Assembly: GCA_027625915.1 (NCBI GenBank)
Contig: JANTQA010000070.1
Location: 7,321,001-7,385,000, forward strand
DNA from: Anaeramoeba flamelloides
Taxonomy: Eukaryota; Metamonada; Anaeramoebidae
Length of the DNA stretch: 64,000 nt
Reading direction: 5' to 3'
Translations under genes and position numbers: made by a program
Notes under the pieces: model-generated
The model's database searches: none
What the model was told of the DNA's origin: nothing
What the model saw: only the letters and a program-made list of their open reading frames with translations
Shown here: piece by piece, positions 54,599 through 64,000 of the stretch
Position numbering within the stretch: position 1 is the first letter of the stretch
Layout: each line of letters begins with the position of its first letter

Positions 54599-56454
54599 TA
54601 TGATAAAATATGATAAATTGTGGTATACCAAAATGATAAAAATAAAAACTTTCGAGTATTTTATTTTTTTTTTTTATACTTTTTAAGTATTTCCAAGTAA
54701 ATTAATCAAAAGGTACAATATTCATAAGATTTTCTATCATTTTAACAAAAAGACAAAATGATTTAATTTTAATTTACAATTGAGATAGACAACAAAGCCG
54801 GATAATTATTTTGAAGAAAATGTTTAGCAGGTTTAGATTTTATATGGACAATAATAAAATTAGAAAATAAACTAAATTCCCAAAATGTGGATACAATTTA
54901 AACAGTTAAAAGAATAACAATACTAAACTTTACATTCAGTTTAGAAATAATTTTCATATCTAAAAAAGATTTTAATCATTTCTCATCTTGTCCTTTTCGG
55001 TTTTACCTTCATTTCCTTTTCCCAGTTAACTATCTATTTTGTTTACTCTAAAAAAAATTTCGATTGTCGATATTAGGTTTAAGTTGAGTTAGTTAAATAT
55101 AATAACCCAGATACATTTAACCAATATTATCTAAACATTTGATTGATTAATATTCCTAATAGAATTTCAAATAAATTTACAAAATATATTTTTTTATTTG
55201 GCCATCTCAATTTTTTTTTTAACCTGCCAATAATTTATTAGTATTGATAATCATTTATTTTTTATTTTATTAATATTATAATGTATAAGCAATGGTTAAA
55301 ATTACAATTAGTATATCCGTTCTAATTGGGTATTTCTACTAAAATTGATTAAATAAGATTTTTTTTTTTTTCAAAAATTGAATTTTGGGGTGTATAAAAT
55401 TTTGAAATAGGGTTTGATATTAAATGATTATAATCCTCAGACCCTTTCCAACAATTTTGATATGTACAAAATCAAAAATAAATCAAACAATCACCGTTCA
55501 TTATAATTATCCAAACATAATATTCAATCACCTTTAAGTTGTATATTATTATTATTAATTTATAAAAAATCTTTTTTATCCAAATAAATGTAAAAAAAAT
55601 ATAAAACAAAATAATAAAAATATAGAAGTTCAAATTATAAAACTAGCTGAAAAAACAATTTATATTGGTATAAATGTTGAAATTTCAACAAAAATAACTT
55701 TTTGATAAAATGATTAGATAGAATCATACGATCATATCATATCTCTATATTTAACTAAACTTATAATTAATCTTGTACCAATCCTGGTTATTTATTTTCT
55801 CCAGATCAAACAAAATAAAATCTCTACCTGGAAAAAAAAAAAAAAAAAGTTAAGACAAAAAATTATAAAAATAATTTCATAAATTCAAATTATTCCAAAA
55901 TTTAATTAAACAATATTATTGTTCTTTAGTAAAACTATTTTGTTTATTTCCAAAATTTCATAATTTTGTTGATATTTTTGGATAACTTTTCCTTCGTATT
56001 TTATTTTTCTATTACAAATTTTAATAGAAAAAAACCATTTTTCATTCTAACACATTTTTACACATTCTGAAATTTCAAAAGAAATAATAAAATAAAAAAA
56101 TCAAAAAACAACATTTAATTATTGATGGTAAAAAATAATTGAGAGTTTATATGATGCAAATCGAATTGAAAAACACAAAAAAATTTGGGATGAAGATTCA
56201 AAATAATAAAAATAAAGATTCAATAATTGTAATTTATCCTTTATTTATTGTTAATGAAAATTTAAAATTAGAATGATCTAAAAAAAAAAACAAAAAAAAG
56301 AATAAGAAGAATTATATATTAATTAATCAAGAGGAAATGTATTTCAAAAACAAAGTTTGCTATTTTTATATTTTTAAAAAATTGAAAGTTAATAAAACCA
56401 ATTAAATAGGATTAATTGATCAAGAAAAGTAAATAGTATTTTAAAGATGATAAC

Positions 56455-57645
56455 TTATACTGGATAGGCATATTGGGTGATTGTATCTTGGAAGAACATG
56501 AATCCGAAGCCAAAGACAAGAAAAACAACAAAGTCGTACCAAAAATCCGAAATTTTTACGATTGGCACCTTATTTTTTTCTTCCTTATCTTCAATTAGGT
56601 TGGTTGTTTCTTTTGCTTCTTCTTGTGAGGAGATTCCTAATTCGCTACTTAGTGATTCTGATTCGATAAGGTTTTTTTTCTTATCCTGGTTTTCGCTATA
56701 TTCTTCAAACAAGGCATTCTGTCTGAGTGTATTTTGATACAACTTGAGTTTATTATTTTTTAAGAATTTGAGAATCGATGCATAGGAATATTTCAGTCTG
56801 CTCCAGCCGATCACTTTGCTCCACATTCTGAACGATAAGAAGAATTCGATTAAGAGGAAACAGTTTCCCCACATCACCCAAGCATAAAGATTGTTGAATG
56901 ATCCCTTTTCAACTTTAATGTTATCGTTATCCAAGATCAGCACCCACCAACTTAGAATGAATTGGACGGACGAAGCAGCAAAGTTGAACCATTGAGGGAG
57001 CCTTGTTGAGCAGAAATGTAAAACAATGCCGATCGATGCGCCTGCGGTTACTTGCCCGATTGTGTGGTATCCGAGGGCAACCCTTTCAGCCATGACGATC
57101 AAGAGGATCAAAGTCGAAAAGATCCTGGATCCGACAACATTGATTGGTGCGAAATCAAAAATGCTCATTGCCACAATCGCGCCGTTCATTGCATCGCCAG
57201 AGGGCATCCCATAAATTGATCCAATGTGCACATAATTGCCGCTGCCATCTAAATCGCACTTACATGGCCTCTTTTGTTTGAAAATTGTGTACAAAATGAC
57301 GTCTAATACAAGCCCGTAGCAGATTCGGTGGAGCAAGTTGAGCAAAGCAAATTTGGTTCGAAGAAATTTGGAATAAAGTGCCTTGGACACATAATCTCTT
57401 TTTTTTGTCCCAAACATGATGACGGGTAATCCGAAAATCATGACAGCCACAATAATTACATCAGTTCTTGGGTTCACCCACCATTTAATGGTGTCAGCTA
57501 AGAGGGTCCAAAAGCCATTTGGATACTCTTTGAAGCACTTATTCAAAAACATATCACTATTTTCATTTTTACAGACCTGTGAACACTCCGCAGTATGGAG
57601 TGAGACTAAAAAGAAAAGAATACAAAAGGTTGTTATTTTTAACAT
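56455..57645 (-). CDS. PAP2-superfamily membrane phosphatase-like protein with altered motifs
   Basis: Multi-pass membrane protein with the fold of lipid phosphatases (dolichyl-diphosphatase, glucose-6-phosphatase and related). Single exon, 396 aa, starting at the ATG that opens a signal peptide (LKITTFCILFFLVSLHTAEC); the Lys-rich frame further upstream has no ATG. A short lumenal Cys-bearing segment (21-45) precedes the membrane region. Motif 1 ends in KQKRP (123-127), but the Lys expected six residues before RP is Tyr119. Motif 2 is GMPSGDAMNG: Asp151 replaces the His of PSGH. Motif 3 is ERVALGYHTIGQ, with Arg188 and the nucleophile-position His194 kept and Gln198 in place of Asp. A hydrophilic acidic linker (about 315-365) comes before a last membrane helix. 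The fold is certain, while activity is doubtful. Coding GC is clearly higher than the flanks and there is no intron. Confidence 0.9.
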   Translation of the reverse strand: MLKITTFCILFFLVSLHTAECSQVCKNENSDMFLNKCFKEYPNGFWTLLADTIKWWVNPRTDVIIVAVMIFGLPVIMFGTKKRDYVSKALYSKFLRTKFALLNLLHRICYGLVLDVILYTIFKQKRPCKCDLDGSGNYVHIGSIYGMPSGDAMNGAIVAMSIFDFAPINVVGSRIFSTLILLIVMAERVALGYHTIGQVTAGASIGIVLHFCSTRLPQWFNFAASSVQFILSWWVLILDNDNIKVEKGSFNNLYAWVMWGNCFLLIEFFLSFRMWSKVIGWSRLKYSYASILKFLKNNKLKLYQNTLRQNALFEEYSENQDKKKNLIESESLSSELGISSQEEAKETTNLIEDKEEKNKVPIVKISDFWYDFVVFLVFGFGFMFFQDTITQYAYPV

Positions 57646-59461
57646 TAATTTTCTTTTTTTTTTTTTTCTTGTTTTTATTTTTTTTTGTTGACTCAAAAAG
57701 ATGAAAAAAATGATTTTTGTAACTGGATTTTTCCAGGTTTATTACCCAAGCTTTACAGATTTTTTTTTGTTTGTTTCTTTTTGGTTTGCTTAGTAACATT
57801 TTATTTTTCTTGGACTTGTTGAAAGAGTGCCAAAGGAAATTTTACTTTTCGTTTTATTATAAAAATACTTTTTATTCAAAAAAATAAAATAAAGCAACAA
57901 TTATTAAATTACATATTTTAGGGTTGTTTGACTTATAGAACCAAACAGAATTGGAAAAATTTAATTTTCTAAAAAGTTCTTGAGTCTTTTACGAGTTTTT
58001 AAGGTTTTGAGAGCTTTTTGATCCAGATTTAAGATTAGAATCAAAATTTGATAACTAATGTAAATTTATATTGATGTTTATAAAAGTAGAACTAAAAATG
58101 TGATAAAGTGTTACCCAAACCACTTAAAACGGGATACCTTCTATGATTTGAACGCACACCAATAAAAATTTTCAATGGACTTATTTCAAACCTTTGTTTT
58201 TTTTTCATTTCAATTTTTTGAAATTTTCTGTACCACATATTTAGTATCTGGTTTGTTTAACATCAAAATCAACTAATTAAAATTCACTGTTAGTTGTGAG
58301 ATTTGAAAAAATCTCATTATCGATGAAATATGTAACAAGACATTAATAATCTAAATTTTCCCTAAATACAACAACAAATAAAAAGACGAGATTGGATTAC
58401 AACCAAGAGTGATATAAAAAATAACAAAGAAGTTACAAATCACAATAATCAAACTATGGATCTTCTTGTTGTTTTATTGTTCAAAAAATCTCTTGGAACG
58501 AGTCGTCAACTCTTGAAATAAAATCAGAATTCAAGTTGTTGAAAAAAACTTTAATTCTGATAAGAATTAGTTTTTTCATAATGTAACCCCTGAAATGTTT
58601 TTCATCTTGTTTCATCAAAACAGATAATCACAATTCGATTATATATTCGAAGGTCAATTCATTTTTGAAGGTAAACTCATTCAGGTTTTAAGAAAAAGTA
58701 AATTTTTAAAGTGACTTTAAAGTTGTGTCAAAAAATAACGGAGATGAAAAAAATTGGTGAAAAGATTTTTAATTGTGAATATATGGAAAATTGATGTGAA
58801 TTTTTTTTTATTGAAAAACAAATCCTTTTTTTTTAAGGCAGTTGCTATGGTAAAGGAAAATTTTTCACTTTTTTGGAATTTTGTAAAGGATCCGAAAATA
58901 ACAATTTTTACTTTGGTTGAACTCATTGATTTTTATTATTTAAAGTACTTCATTCATTTGATTTTTTAAATTTTTTTTTCAAGTTTAAAAGAAATTGCCA
59001 CAATAGATTATTAAGTTGAATTGCTTTAAATAGTGTTTCAAATGTTGAATAACTAATCTTATATCCTTAACTCAACATTCTATTATGGCATTGAATTTTT
59101 TCATTTGTTATTTTATCATCATTTGTGATTTTTTTAAAACATGATAACAAAAACAATTAGAAATATTTTTTTATTAGTGGCATTTAGGATTAAAGGATTT
59201 TATTTAAAAAGAACAACAATATTACAATTGAGAGAACATAAAAGGAAACATAAATGAGACTTAAATAGCTAGAAGATTTCCAAAAAAATAATAATTATCC
59301 CAAAACATAAAGTGTTAGGATTTTAAATAGTTGGATTTGGTGGAATTGAAGAAGTGAAGGTGATTATATTTTATCCATTTTTAAACCCCAAAAAATATCT
59401 ATAAGTTTTATTCTAATAATCTAAAATTATCTTCTCCCAAAAAAAAAACTCAACCCCATTC

Positions 59462-59970
59462 AAAAAATTTAGACACATCTAAAATCAAAAACAGGAAAAT
59501 AAAAACCTCAATTTATCATATTTTTCCAACATTATTTAAAAGCACATTTAAGTAACATAGTATTAATGTTTTTATAAGTAATCAATTTCATCCAAATAAA
59601 ATAAAACAATATAAAACTAAAAAAATGAAAACCAGTGTGTCCAAAATAATGAAAAGAGCTTAGCGTAAAAATATATTTGTAAATTTGTTGAAATTTTACC
59701 AACAATTGTTGATCAATCAAATGAAAAGATACCATGGGCCAACTGTATGTAATATTTCAATTTAAGAAACTCAATCGTAACATTCTATCAACTATGGAAA
59801 AAATAAACCCAGATCTAACCAAACAGATTTTGTAACTCGAAAAAAACGATATGAAAACAAAAACAAAAAAGACAAAAAATGAAATAATTTCTAAAATCAA
59901 ATAATTTTCAAATTGAATGTAAAGTAGGGTGTTGTTATTCTTTCGACTGCTTAAACTGTGCCCACATTTT
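59462..59970. mobile_element. Short inverted-ended element, family E, copy 2
   Basis: Collinear with 1603-2125; shares TCCAAAATAATGAAA, ACCAACAATTGTTGATC and AACCAAACAGATT. The ends TAGACACATC and CTGTGCCCACAT are more decayed than in copy 1. Confidence 0.65.
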
Positions 59971-60199
59971 TGGAATTAAGTTTATTAAAATTTGATAAAA
60001 AAAAATCAAAACTATTTTATCAATATATGCTCTTTTTTTTTATTGTTTAACATAAAAAAAAAAAATCAAATAATTTTTTAAAAAAAATTTTTAGAGAATC
60101 TACGATCACACACCACTAAAATAAAATGTTCTAATCTCATCTATCTCAAATTTTTATGATGTCTTTTGATGTATATACCCCATTAAGAATAAAAATTTT

Positions 60200-60545
60200 A
60201 CAATTATAACTCACACACTTCAAAGAATGATGATTACTGAAATTACACTTGTTAAAATCACCATTCCACGAATCAAAAAACTAAATTAAAAATTATTGTT
60301 TTCCAAAATCTTGCAAACATTGATAAAAAATTGGATTGTTTTTCAAAAAAAGTTAGATCTTCTTGAGAAATTCACTGGAGTATAATCTAGACAAATAACT
60401 TTAATGAACTTTCGGAGGTTTATTGCTTCCACCTTAAAAAATTTAATTACTATTATTTTCCAATTAAAAAATCCAATTTTTTTGTTAATATTCCTAATAT
60501 ATTTTTCTGGTTTATAAGTTAAAAGAAAATATAATGATTATTACA
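60200..60545. repeat. Family R1 fragment
   Basis: Matches the R1 core (GAATGATGATTACTGAAATT, then AAAGTTAGATCTTCTTGAG and ACTTTAATGAACTTTCGGAG). The left terminal repeat is missing and the right end is blurred. The sequence that follows, to about 60720, resembles 27360-27510. Confidence 0.5.
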
Positions 60546-60770
60546 ACATTTTTAAGAACTAATATTTTTAGACAGCAAATTAAACTTCCTTTGTTAACCC
60601 CGAGACAAAATTTTTACTCAGTGTATTTGATTGTATCAGTAATAATTAATATCCATTTGAGAAATTGAAATAAAAATCTTCATTTATTATTTGGACAATA
60701 TCAGTATTTATAAAAAGTATTTGATTGAATATAAAAGAAATTAGAAAACAATTTTTTACAATATTCACTA

Positions 60771-60966
60771 CAGTCAGTTTCACTTTTAATACACATACTT
60801 TCAACGAAATTTAAAGAACAAAAAAATCTCAAATTAAGGCACAAAATTTGGATTTTTTTTTTTTACAAATAATTTTACTAGAATCTGAATTTTGTGCCTT
60901 AATTTGAGATTTTTATTGTGCTTTAAATTTTGTTGAAAGTTTGTGTCTTAAAAGTGAAGCTGACTG
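60771..60966. mobile_element. Tc1/mariner-like MITE, family R2
   Basis: 196 bp, inverted ends CAGTCAGTTTCACTTTTAA and the complement, ending GCTGACTG, with TA on both flanks (60769-60770, 60967-60968). The arms contain AAATCTCAAATTAAGGCACA and its mirror; the loop is only a short A/T tract, so the whole element can fold into one hairpin. Confidence 0.82.
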
Positions 60967-62143
60967 TATAAAAAATCTGGTACAGTCTTGTTTTCGTGTC
61001 TGTAATTTTTTTAACTGTTACTATATAAAATTTTGTAAATTTGGTTGTTTTATTGATTTTTTTTTTTTTGAAAATTGAATTATGGTTAATTAGGTATATC
61101 AAAAAATAAAAAAAAAAAAAAAACCCAATAAACACATTTTTTAAAAAATAATTAGGAATAATTTTTAGATAAAAGATTTGATGAATATTCACAAATTTAA
61201 AGGATTATGTTTAGTTATTAACCCCAAGAATTCATGACAGATAATCATCCTGAAGAATCCAATATAATATTTAATTATTTTTTATGTTGAGTTTCTTTAA
61301 TCATTAAACACAAAAGCTCTTCTAGGAAAAAAAAACACCGGTTTATTGTTAATTTTTTTCACAGACCTGAAAGGGACATTTTAAACATAATACAATATAT
61401 ATATATACGAAAGGCAATATACACATCTTTTCACAAGGGAAATTATCAACTTGATAAACAAACCCCATATAAATCTTTATAAAAATGATTTTTTTTATAG
61501 AATCCATTCTTTTCGAATAATTTTCTCTTAAATATTTGAGGATTTTTTTTTAATTTTTTGAAATATTTTGAGAATTATATTTTCCTAAATTCACTGAAAA
61601 AGTCCTAGGATTGTTATACTAACAATTTACTAATATAATGACATCCAAAAAAAAGAATATTTAAAATATTAAAAAGTTACCTACCCCAAATAATGGAAAT
61701 ATATGAGACATAAAATAGACAATTTCTTTTTTATTCAGAAAAAATTATTTTTCTAAAAATAAATCACAAAAAATTTAGATTTAAAAATTGTTCAATTCTG
61801 GAAAAATGGCCCCAACTTTAAAAAACAATAATTTATTTGTCAAAATAACCCTTTGACCAATTTCAGTATTATATTAGTTTTTATTTCTGAAAAATATTCT
61901 ATAACTAGTTAGATAATATGTATTTTGTATTTGCAATTAACTTTTATCGATTATCATTTTGATAATTTAAAACAAAATATGGAGAATATAGACTCGAATA
62001 ACAATCAAATCAACTAATTTAGTATATTTATTATACTTATGGATATTATTTTTAAATTTTTAGAAAAAATATCAAAAAATAAAATAGAATTTTAATAAAA
62101 TTGAAATTTTACTAATGGTTATAAAACGTCAGGTAATAAAGTA

Positions 62144-62339
62144 CAGTCAGTTTCACTTTTAAGGCACAAACTTTCAACGAAATTTAAGGCACAAAAAAAA
62201 TCTCAAATTAAGGCACAAAATTCAGATCTTAGTAAAATAAATTGTAAAAAAAATAATTACAAAATTTGTGCCTTATTTTGAGAGTTTTTTGTGCCTTAAA
62301 TTTCGTTGATAGTTTGTGCCTTAAAAGTGGAACTGACTG
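62144..62339. mobile_element. Tc1/mariner-like MITE, family R2, best-preserved copy
   Basis: 196 bp, the same length as the copy at 60771. Ends CAGTCAGTTTCACTTTTAAG and, on the right, AACTGACTG, flanked by TA (62142-62143, 62340-62341). The arms repeat a GGCACAAA unit two to three times each. The loop is A/T-rich and free to vary. Confidence 0.85.
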
Positions 62340-62814
62340 TAAAACTAAAAAAAAAAAATCAAAAATCAAAAATACTGCAAATAGTAAAAAAAAAACAATC
62401 AAATTCAAATACACATTACCCCTTTATTTGGGGATAATGTCTATACCTTTTATTTATTTAAAAGAATAGGGAAAAATTAAAAGATTTTACCAATTCTTTT
62501 ACATTAAAAAACCCAAATGATAAAGGAATATCAATTAGTAATAATAGATTTTGCAATTATTATTCATTATTAATAATCTTTCTATTAGGGGTTTTATTGT
62601 TTCTCTGAAATATAATTACGGATTTCCAATTAACTATAAAGTGTTATATAGTGCTTTCAAGTGTCTAGGATTTTTTACTCTCAGAAATAAAAAGATAAAA
62701 CTTGAAATTTTCTTTTAATTTATAAAATTAAAAAACTTAAAAGCGCTTTTCCAGTACTAAAAATAATTGAGTAAAATCAATGATTTTACTCTATCAGTTT
62801 AAAATTTAGATAAG

Positions 62815-63200
62815 CTAACAGTAGTTTTCTTGAGTTTTTCTATTGTATTCGTGAAGTGTTCCAGGTTTTTTGAGGTTTTCTATTTTATTTCAAAAATCAA
62901 GAGATTTTCGTTTGGTTTTTGTTATTTTTTCGAAATAAACCGAAATTTTTTTTAATTTTCGGTTTATTTCAAAAAGTAAAAAAAAACCTAGAAAACTCAA
63001 AAAAAACCTAGTGGCAATCTATTGATTTTCCAAATAAATAGAATACTCAAAAAAACCATTGAGAAAATCAATAGATTTTGGAAATAAATAGAAAACTCAA
63101 AAAAATTTAATGAAAATCTATTGCTTTACTAAATAAACAGAAAAATCCAGAAAAATATAAATCGATTTTAAAATTTGAGAAATAAAAAGAAAATTTGTGA
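62815..63200. mobile_element. Foldback element with tandem units (family K), copy 2
   Basis: The centre is GAAATAAACCGAAA / TTTCGGTTTATTTC (about 62930-62975). The right arm has tandem units around ATCTATTGATTTTCCAAATA, and the left arm has their inverted forms. Collinear with 36228-36640. Confidence 0.65.
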
Positions 63201-63589
63201 TTTTTATTAAATTTTTAAAATTAAAAAAAATTTCACTTGTTTTTCCATAAATAGAAAGAATTTGGTAAAATATCTGATTTTAATCAATTATTTTATATCT
63301 TTGAAAACCTAACTACAATGAATATGTGTTGAATTTGTTCATGTAACTCATGTTATTATTATTTATATTATTATTTTAATTATTTTTCTTCTTATCATTT
63401 TATCTAATTAAATTTTCTTTAATAACCCCCGCCTCTAAATAAAAATAATAAAATAGACTTTTTCAATTAAATTGTTGTATGATATTTATCTTTTAGATAG
63501 TTAAATAAATCTTTTAAATTTTTTTTTTCAAAATTTACAACTATTTACATATTTTCTTTTTTAGACATTAATTACACTTTTAATGATTA

Positions 63590-64000
63590 TATTTTGATTC
63601 AAAAAGTTGTTTTGAAAAAAAAGAAATGTTTTAAACTCCAAATTAACATAAAAAAAAAATGACATTATAATTTCTTTTTGAATGAATTGATCCACTATTA
63701 AAAAAACTATTCTCACCAATTTTAATTTTCTAGTGAAAATCATAAATTTTTTTCCAAACTTATCAGGATAACAGATAAATTTTTTTTTTTACTTTTTATT
63801 TTTTTAAGAAAATTACTCATTTTACGTGTTCTTCTTTTATAAATAAAACTTTGATCGGATTTTCAAAAATTATCTTATTTCCAGTTAATCTTAAATTAGA
63901 TATATTTTTCTAAAATAATGAATTTTTCTTTTTGTCTGGGACACTTAAAGTGAAAAGTGGTTTAGAATAAGAACTAGAGACACCCCAATTAATTTTTTTT
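63590..64000. repeat. Dispersed repeat family G, copy 3, cut by the window end
   Basis: Matches the later part of the copies at 41195 and 50405 (TTTTAAACTCCAAATTAACA, CAATTTTAATTTTCTAG, and the GTGAAA block near the right end). Runs into the window edge. Confidence 0.5.

Larger units (their letters stand above)
49922..56454. other. Intergenic region between convergent G-alpha and PAP2 genes
   Basis: No protein gene supported. Contents: family G copy 2 (50405-50960), R1 and core-A fragments (51540-52010), a box C/D snoRNA candidate (52573-52653), a GC-richer unexplained patch (about 53060-53240), and two TA-flanked elements with CAGCTGTTCC ends (53502-53901, 54139-54598). The rest, 54600-56450, is A/T tracts. 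Confidence 0.6.
57646..64000. other. Gene-free region to the window end
   Basis: No gene supported. From 57646 to about 59450 I see only A/T-rich sequence, including the PAP2 5' flank with long T runs. Then come family E copy 2 (59462-59970), an R1 fragment (60200-60545), two R2 MITEs (60771-60966, 62144-62339), foldback family K copy 2 (62815-63200) and the start of a family G copy (63590 onward). Confidence 0.6.

Overview
This is a very AT-rich eukaryotic nuclear window with GC-richer exons in intergenic and intronic DNA made largely of A/T tracts and short repeats. Introns follow GT-AG rules (donors GTATGT, GTAATT, GTAAAT, GTAAGG; one intron carries a TACTAAC-type branch point). All six genes end in TAA and their non-domain parts are rich in Asn, Lys and Gln. 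This fits a free-living amoeboid protist. Anaeramoeba or another AT-rich amoeba is my guess from style and gene content, not proof.

Six protein genes can be assembled. On + : Sm protein F (3199-3613, 2 exons) and a heterotrimeric G-protein alpha subunit (44162-49921, 4 exons). On - : Integrator subunit 6 (7087-12392, 2 exons), an anoctamin/TMEM16 (17045-22714, 4 exons), a USP36/42-type ubiquitin protease (27588-34427, 2 exons) and a PAP2-fold membrane protein (56455-57645, 1 exon). Every junction was worked out by hand from splice sites, phase and family alignment, and each assembled frame closes exactly. Two genes have altered catalytic residues: the protease has Asn where the active-site His belongs, and the PAP2 protein has PSGD instead of PSGH.

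The genes form no operon and no single pathway. Sm F (splicing) and Integrator 6 (3' processing of snRNA and control of Pol II) both serve nuclear RNA metabolism. The G-alpha, anoctamin and PAP2 proteins belong to membrane signalling or lipid handling.

The rest (about 80 percent) is non-coding. Introns fall into two size classes: about 80-200 bp, and 1.4-4.4 kb. The long ones are filled with the same repeats as the intergenic DNA. I could define about a dozen families of short non-autonomous elements with terminal inverted repeats. Two of them have CAG termini and TA target duplications like Tc1/mariner elements. Some elements share an internal core but have unrelated ends. No transposase gene is visible. 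I also report a probable box C/D snoRNA (52573-52653), an unexplained base-paired GC-richer patch (40576-40705) and a degenerate tRNA-like relic (37935-38010).
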